From Asterionellopsis glacialis (taxonomy: Eukaryota; Bacillariophyta; Plagiogrammaphyceae; Rhaphoneidales; Asterionellopsidaceae), in NCBI GenBank assembly GCA_014885115.2, contig WKLE02000320.1, forward strand, positions 23,943 through 34,080: a stretch of DNA of 10,138 bases, given 5' to 3'. Positions 9,126 to 10,138 of the stretch are shown in pieces. The position numbers were made by a program, and so were the translations under genes. The notes below the pieces were generated by a model. The model was not told where the DNA came from and ran no database searches. It saw nothing but the letters and a program-made list of their open reading frames with translations. Numbering within the stretch: the first letter of the stretch is position 1; every line of letters begins with the position of its first letter.

Positions 9126-9129
9126 NNNN
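9126..9129. other. Assembly gap (NNNN)
   Basis: Four undetermined bases mark a scaffold join or masked low-quality bases. Reading frames across it are unreliable. Confidence 0.98.
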
Positions 9130-9517
9130 AGAATGACAAGTTACAATTTACAACAATCAACTTGTTGAAATACACAACTATCAATCATTTTTGTTTCATA
9201 ATAGGTATCTCTGCTCTTATTTGAATGTTGAGGAAGTTGACTGTAAAACATTAGTAGCAAAAATAAGCTGGTAGAGGAAAAAATGGAGCTGACAAGACTA
9301 GTTCAAATTAGAGTACCAATCTGTATACAAAAAATTCAACAATCTACTTGCACTATGTTGACAACAATAATGAAAAGTGATAGGTGAAAATAGATTGAAG
9401 TTTGTTAGAGTGAATAAATTATGAGCTATTTTAACTAGTCTCTAAAAATACCCAACAATCCACTGATTCACCTTCTTGACCTAATTTCAGTACAGGATCC
9501 TATGGCCGATCTACTTA

Positions 9518-9563
9518 GAGTTCGGTTCCGACAGAGTTTGGTTTTATCATGTGAACCGAACTC
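9518..9563. repeat. 11-bp inverted repeat overlapping a 16-bp direct repeat
   Basis: GAGTTCGGTTC (9518-9528) and GAACCGAACTC (9553-9563) are perfect reverse complements 24 nt apart. The left arm also begins a 16-bp unit (9518-9533) that is followed at once by a diverged copy (9534-9549), differing at five positions of which four are transitions, including one CpG to TpG. This could be a binding-site pair or the end of a small element. Confidence 0.75.
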
Positions 9564-9573
9564 CCAGAGGCAG

Positions 9574-9578
9574 CCAAT
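9574..9578 (+). promoter_or_regulatory. CCAAT box (NF-Y-like), upstream copy
   Basis: CCAAT sits in the context GGCAGCCAATAAGAG, close to the usual NF-Y site. It lies inside the CpG-rich block and 19 bp from a second copy, a typical promoter arrangement. Confidence 0.45.
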
Positions 9579-9592
9579 AAGAGTCCACTAGA

Positions 9593-9597
9593 CCAAT
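9593..9597 (+). promoter_or_regulatory. CCAAT box (NF-Y-like), second copy
   Basis: CCAAT in the context TAGACCAATGCA, same orientation as the copy at 9574 and about two helical turns away. Confidence 0.4.
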
Positions 9598-9629
9598 GCA
9601 TCATCGCGTCCTGGCGTGATGGATCATGC
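9598..9629. repeat. Imperfect dyad GCATCATCGCG / CGTGATG-gatc-ATGC
   Basis: CATCGCG (9602-9608) pairs with CGTGATG (9615-9621) with one G-T wobble, and GCAT (9598-9601) pairs with ATGC (9626-9629) across a 4-nt bulge. The element TGGCGTGAT at 9612-9620 recurs inverted at 9767-9775 (ATCACGCCA). Confidence 0.5.
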
Positions 9630-9665
9630 TTCTGCTGTGGAGTGGATTTCGATACGCTTCGTTTG

Positions 9666-9807
9666 TGACATCATCATTCGCATGTACACGGCGCGTCACT
9701 GCATCTTCTCGTCTGTCCACTTGATGACATCATCACATCATCTCATCTGTCCTTATCCGTGATGTTATCACGCCACGGTACATCTGTACTACAATTGATT
9801 GACATCA
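9666..9807 (+). promoter_or_regulatory. Three TGACATCA (CRE/ATF-like) octamers
   Basis: TGACATCA occurs at 9666-9673, 9725-9732 and 9800-9807, always in the same orientation and confined to the CpG-rich block. Each is one base from the CRE consensus TGACGTCA, differing as CpG to CpA, so they may be bZIP sites or decayed CREs. Function is inferred only. Confidence 0.4.
9758..9772. promoter_or_regulatory. 15-bp palindrome CGTGATGTTATCACG
   Basis: Perfect 6-bp arms CGTGAT and ATCACG flank a 3-bp centre. Both ends are CpGs. This symmetric form suits a dimeric DNA-binding protein; no specific factor is recognised. Confidence 0.45.
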
Positions 9808-9811
9808 TTGC

Positions 9812-9829
9812 GTGAGTCTTGTGACTCAC
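9812..9829 (+). promoter_or_regulatory. Hairpin with AP-1 site and donor-like GTGAGT
   Basis: GTGAGTC (9812-9818) and GACTCAC (9823-9829) are perfect 7-bp arms around a TTGT loop. TGACTCA at 9822-9828 is the canonical AP-1 consensus. GTGAGT at 9812 also fits a 5' splice site, although the preceding bases (TGC) fit poorly. Both readings cannot be decided here. Confidence 0.45.
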
Positions 9830-10138
9830 CTACTGCACTACTAGTGTATACACTGCAATCAAATAGTTTCACATTACATGGAGACCTAACTTTAATTCTT
9901 AATATGGCTGATTGTTGGGTACTACAATTTATAGCCAAGTTTCACAATTTAAGTCAAAAGAACACACTTTTTTTTAACTTTTTACGTTTCACATTATGCT
10001 CATTTAAAAATGACAATAATCATGTACAAGGCATTTAATTAACATCACACATGTTTGGCTACTTTCTTGTTTAGCTTCTATATTATATGGCCAGTTGATT
10101 GTTGTCACTTCTTATTGTCCTGCTGCTCATTTTCACCT
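9830..10138. other. AT-rich stretch right of the CpG block
   Basis: Composition returns to the AT-rich, CpG-poor background (one CpG at 9985). A 12-bp palindrome AGTGTATACACT lies at 9843-9854. An ATG at 9904 in fair context (AATATGG) opens 44 codons to the TAA at 10036, with no motif. If transcription from the block runs rightward this would be first intron or 5' leader. Confidence 0.4.

Larger units (their letters stand above)
8831..9506. other. AT-rich stretch with splice-acceptor-like tracts
   Basis: No gene is supported. Two pyrimidine tracts ending in CTGCAG (AG 8911-8912) and TTGCAG (AG 9111-9112) look like 3' splice sites and lie exactly 200 bp apart. AG followed by GTATCT at 9203-9208 could be a donor, giving a hypothetical 92-bp exon 9113-9204 that contains the N gap. 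Another acceptor-like CTAATTTCAG ends at 9490, just before the CpG-rich block. Without a conserved reading frame these remain candidates. Confidence 0.3.
9507..9829. promoter_or_regulatory. CpG island-like block, probable TATA-less promoter
   Basis: Nineteen CpGs lie between 9507 and 9811. In 9541-9780 I count 66 C, 51 G and 15 CpG, giving 49% GC and an observed/expected CpG ratio near 1.07, while the preceding 9.5 kb holds five CpGs in all. In methylated animal genomes such blocks are typically unmethylated promoters. Two CCAAT boxes, three TGACATCA octamers and an AP-1 site lie inside, and there is no clear TATA box. A donor-like GTGAGT at 9812 closes the block on the right and would suit a first exon running rightward, but leftward or two-way transcription is equally possible. 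Open frames exist on the + strand (an ATG at 9502; 9586-9756) but none is convincing. The alternative is a young insertion that has kept its CpGs. Confidence 0.6.

Noticed and set aside
8921..9224. Overlapping open frames on both strands across the N gap
   Set aside because: They cross undetermined bases, are low-complexity Lys/Leu/Phe-rich and have no motif.
9517..9531. AGTTCGGTTCC, close to a tRNA B box
   Set aside because: The adjacent bases do not form a T-arm stem (TAGAG against CCGAC), the invariant A of the T loop is replaced by G, and no A box lies upstream. The near-absence of CpG elsewhere also excludes standard B boxes.
9799..10038. 79-codon open frame beginning in the CpG block
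   Set aside because: It begins at TTG; the first ATG inside it (9904) leaves 44 codons with no motif and AT-rich composition, so coding is unsupported.

Overview
The window looks like eukaryotic, most likely animal, genomic DNA. It is AT-rich, with no operon structure, scattered microsatellites and broken mobile-element coding sequence. A four-base run of N at 9126-9129 marks a draft-assembly gap. The strongest genome-level signal is CpG content. By hand count there are only five CpG dinucleotides in the first ~9.5 kb (1921, 1996, 4333, 7049, 9025), then 19 in the ~305 bp from 9507 to 9811. Near-total CpG loss with one abrupt CpG-rich block is what a heavily CpG-methylated genome with an unmethylated promoter-like island looks like. 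Among AT-rich animal genomes a demosponge such as Amphimedon is a plausible source; this is inference from composition, not identification.

Left part (about 1-2705): a decayed, + strand coding region of a transposase-like protein. Its fragments lie in all three forward frames and are broken by frameshifts and stop codons. Together they show the landmarks of a hAT-superfamily-like RNase H-fold transposase: an early Asp (667), a second Asp in a TDSGGGGT motif (840), a CTLH motif (934-945) and a TRWW motif (1177-1188). It is a dead element, not a working gene.

Middle part (about 2706-9500): mostly AT-rich non-coding DNA with almost no CpG. It holds an (AC)n microsatellite that grades into a 10-bp minisatellite (3845-3976), a weak open tract interrupted only by TGA codons (3350-3772), a GC-richer exon-like patch (6955-7280), a clear nested inverted repeat able to fold as a long hairpin (7854-7931), a short telomere-like run (8719-8734), a perfect 18-bp tandem duplication (8795-8830) and a loop-less AT hairpin (8981-9011). 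No conserved protein, tRNA or rRNA could be recognised here.

Right part (about 9507-9854): the CpG-rich, roughly 49% GC block. It contains two CCAAT boxes, three TGACATCA (CRE/ATF-like) octamers, an AP-1 consensus TGACTCA and several perfect or near-perfect dyads. It is best read as a TATA-less promoter or CpG island of a gene that lies mostly outside the window; its direction is unresolved. The alternative is a young insertion that has not yet lost its CpGs. Nothing links the dead transposase functionally to this block.
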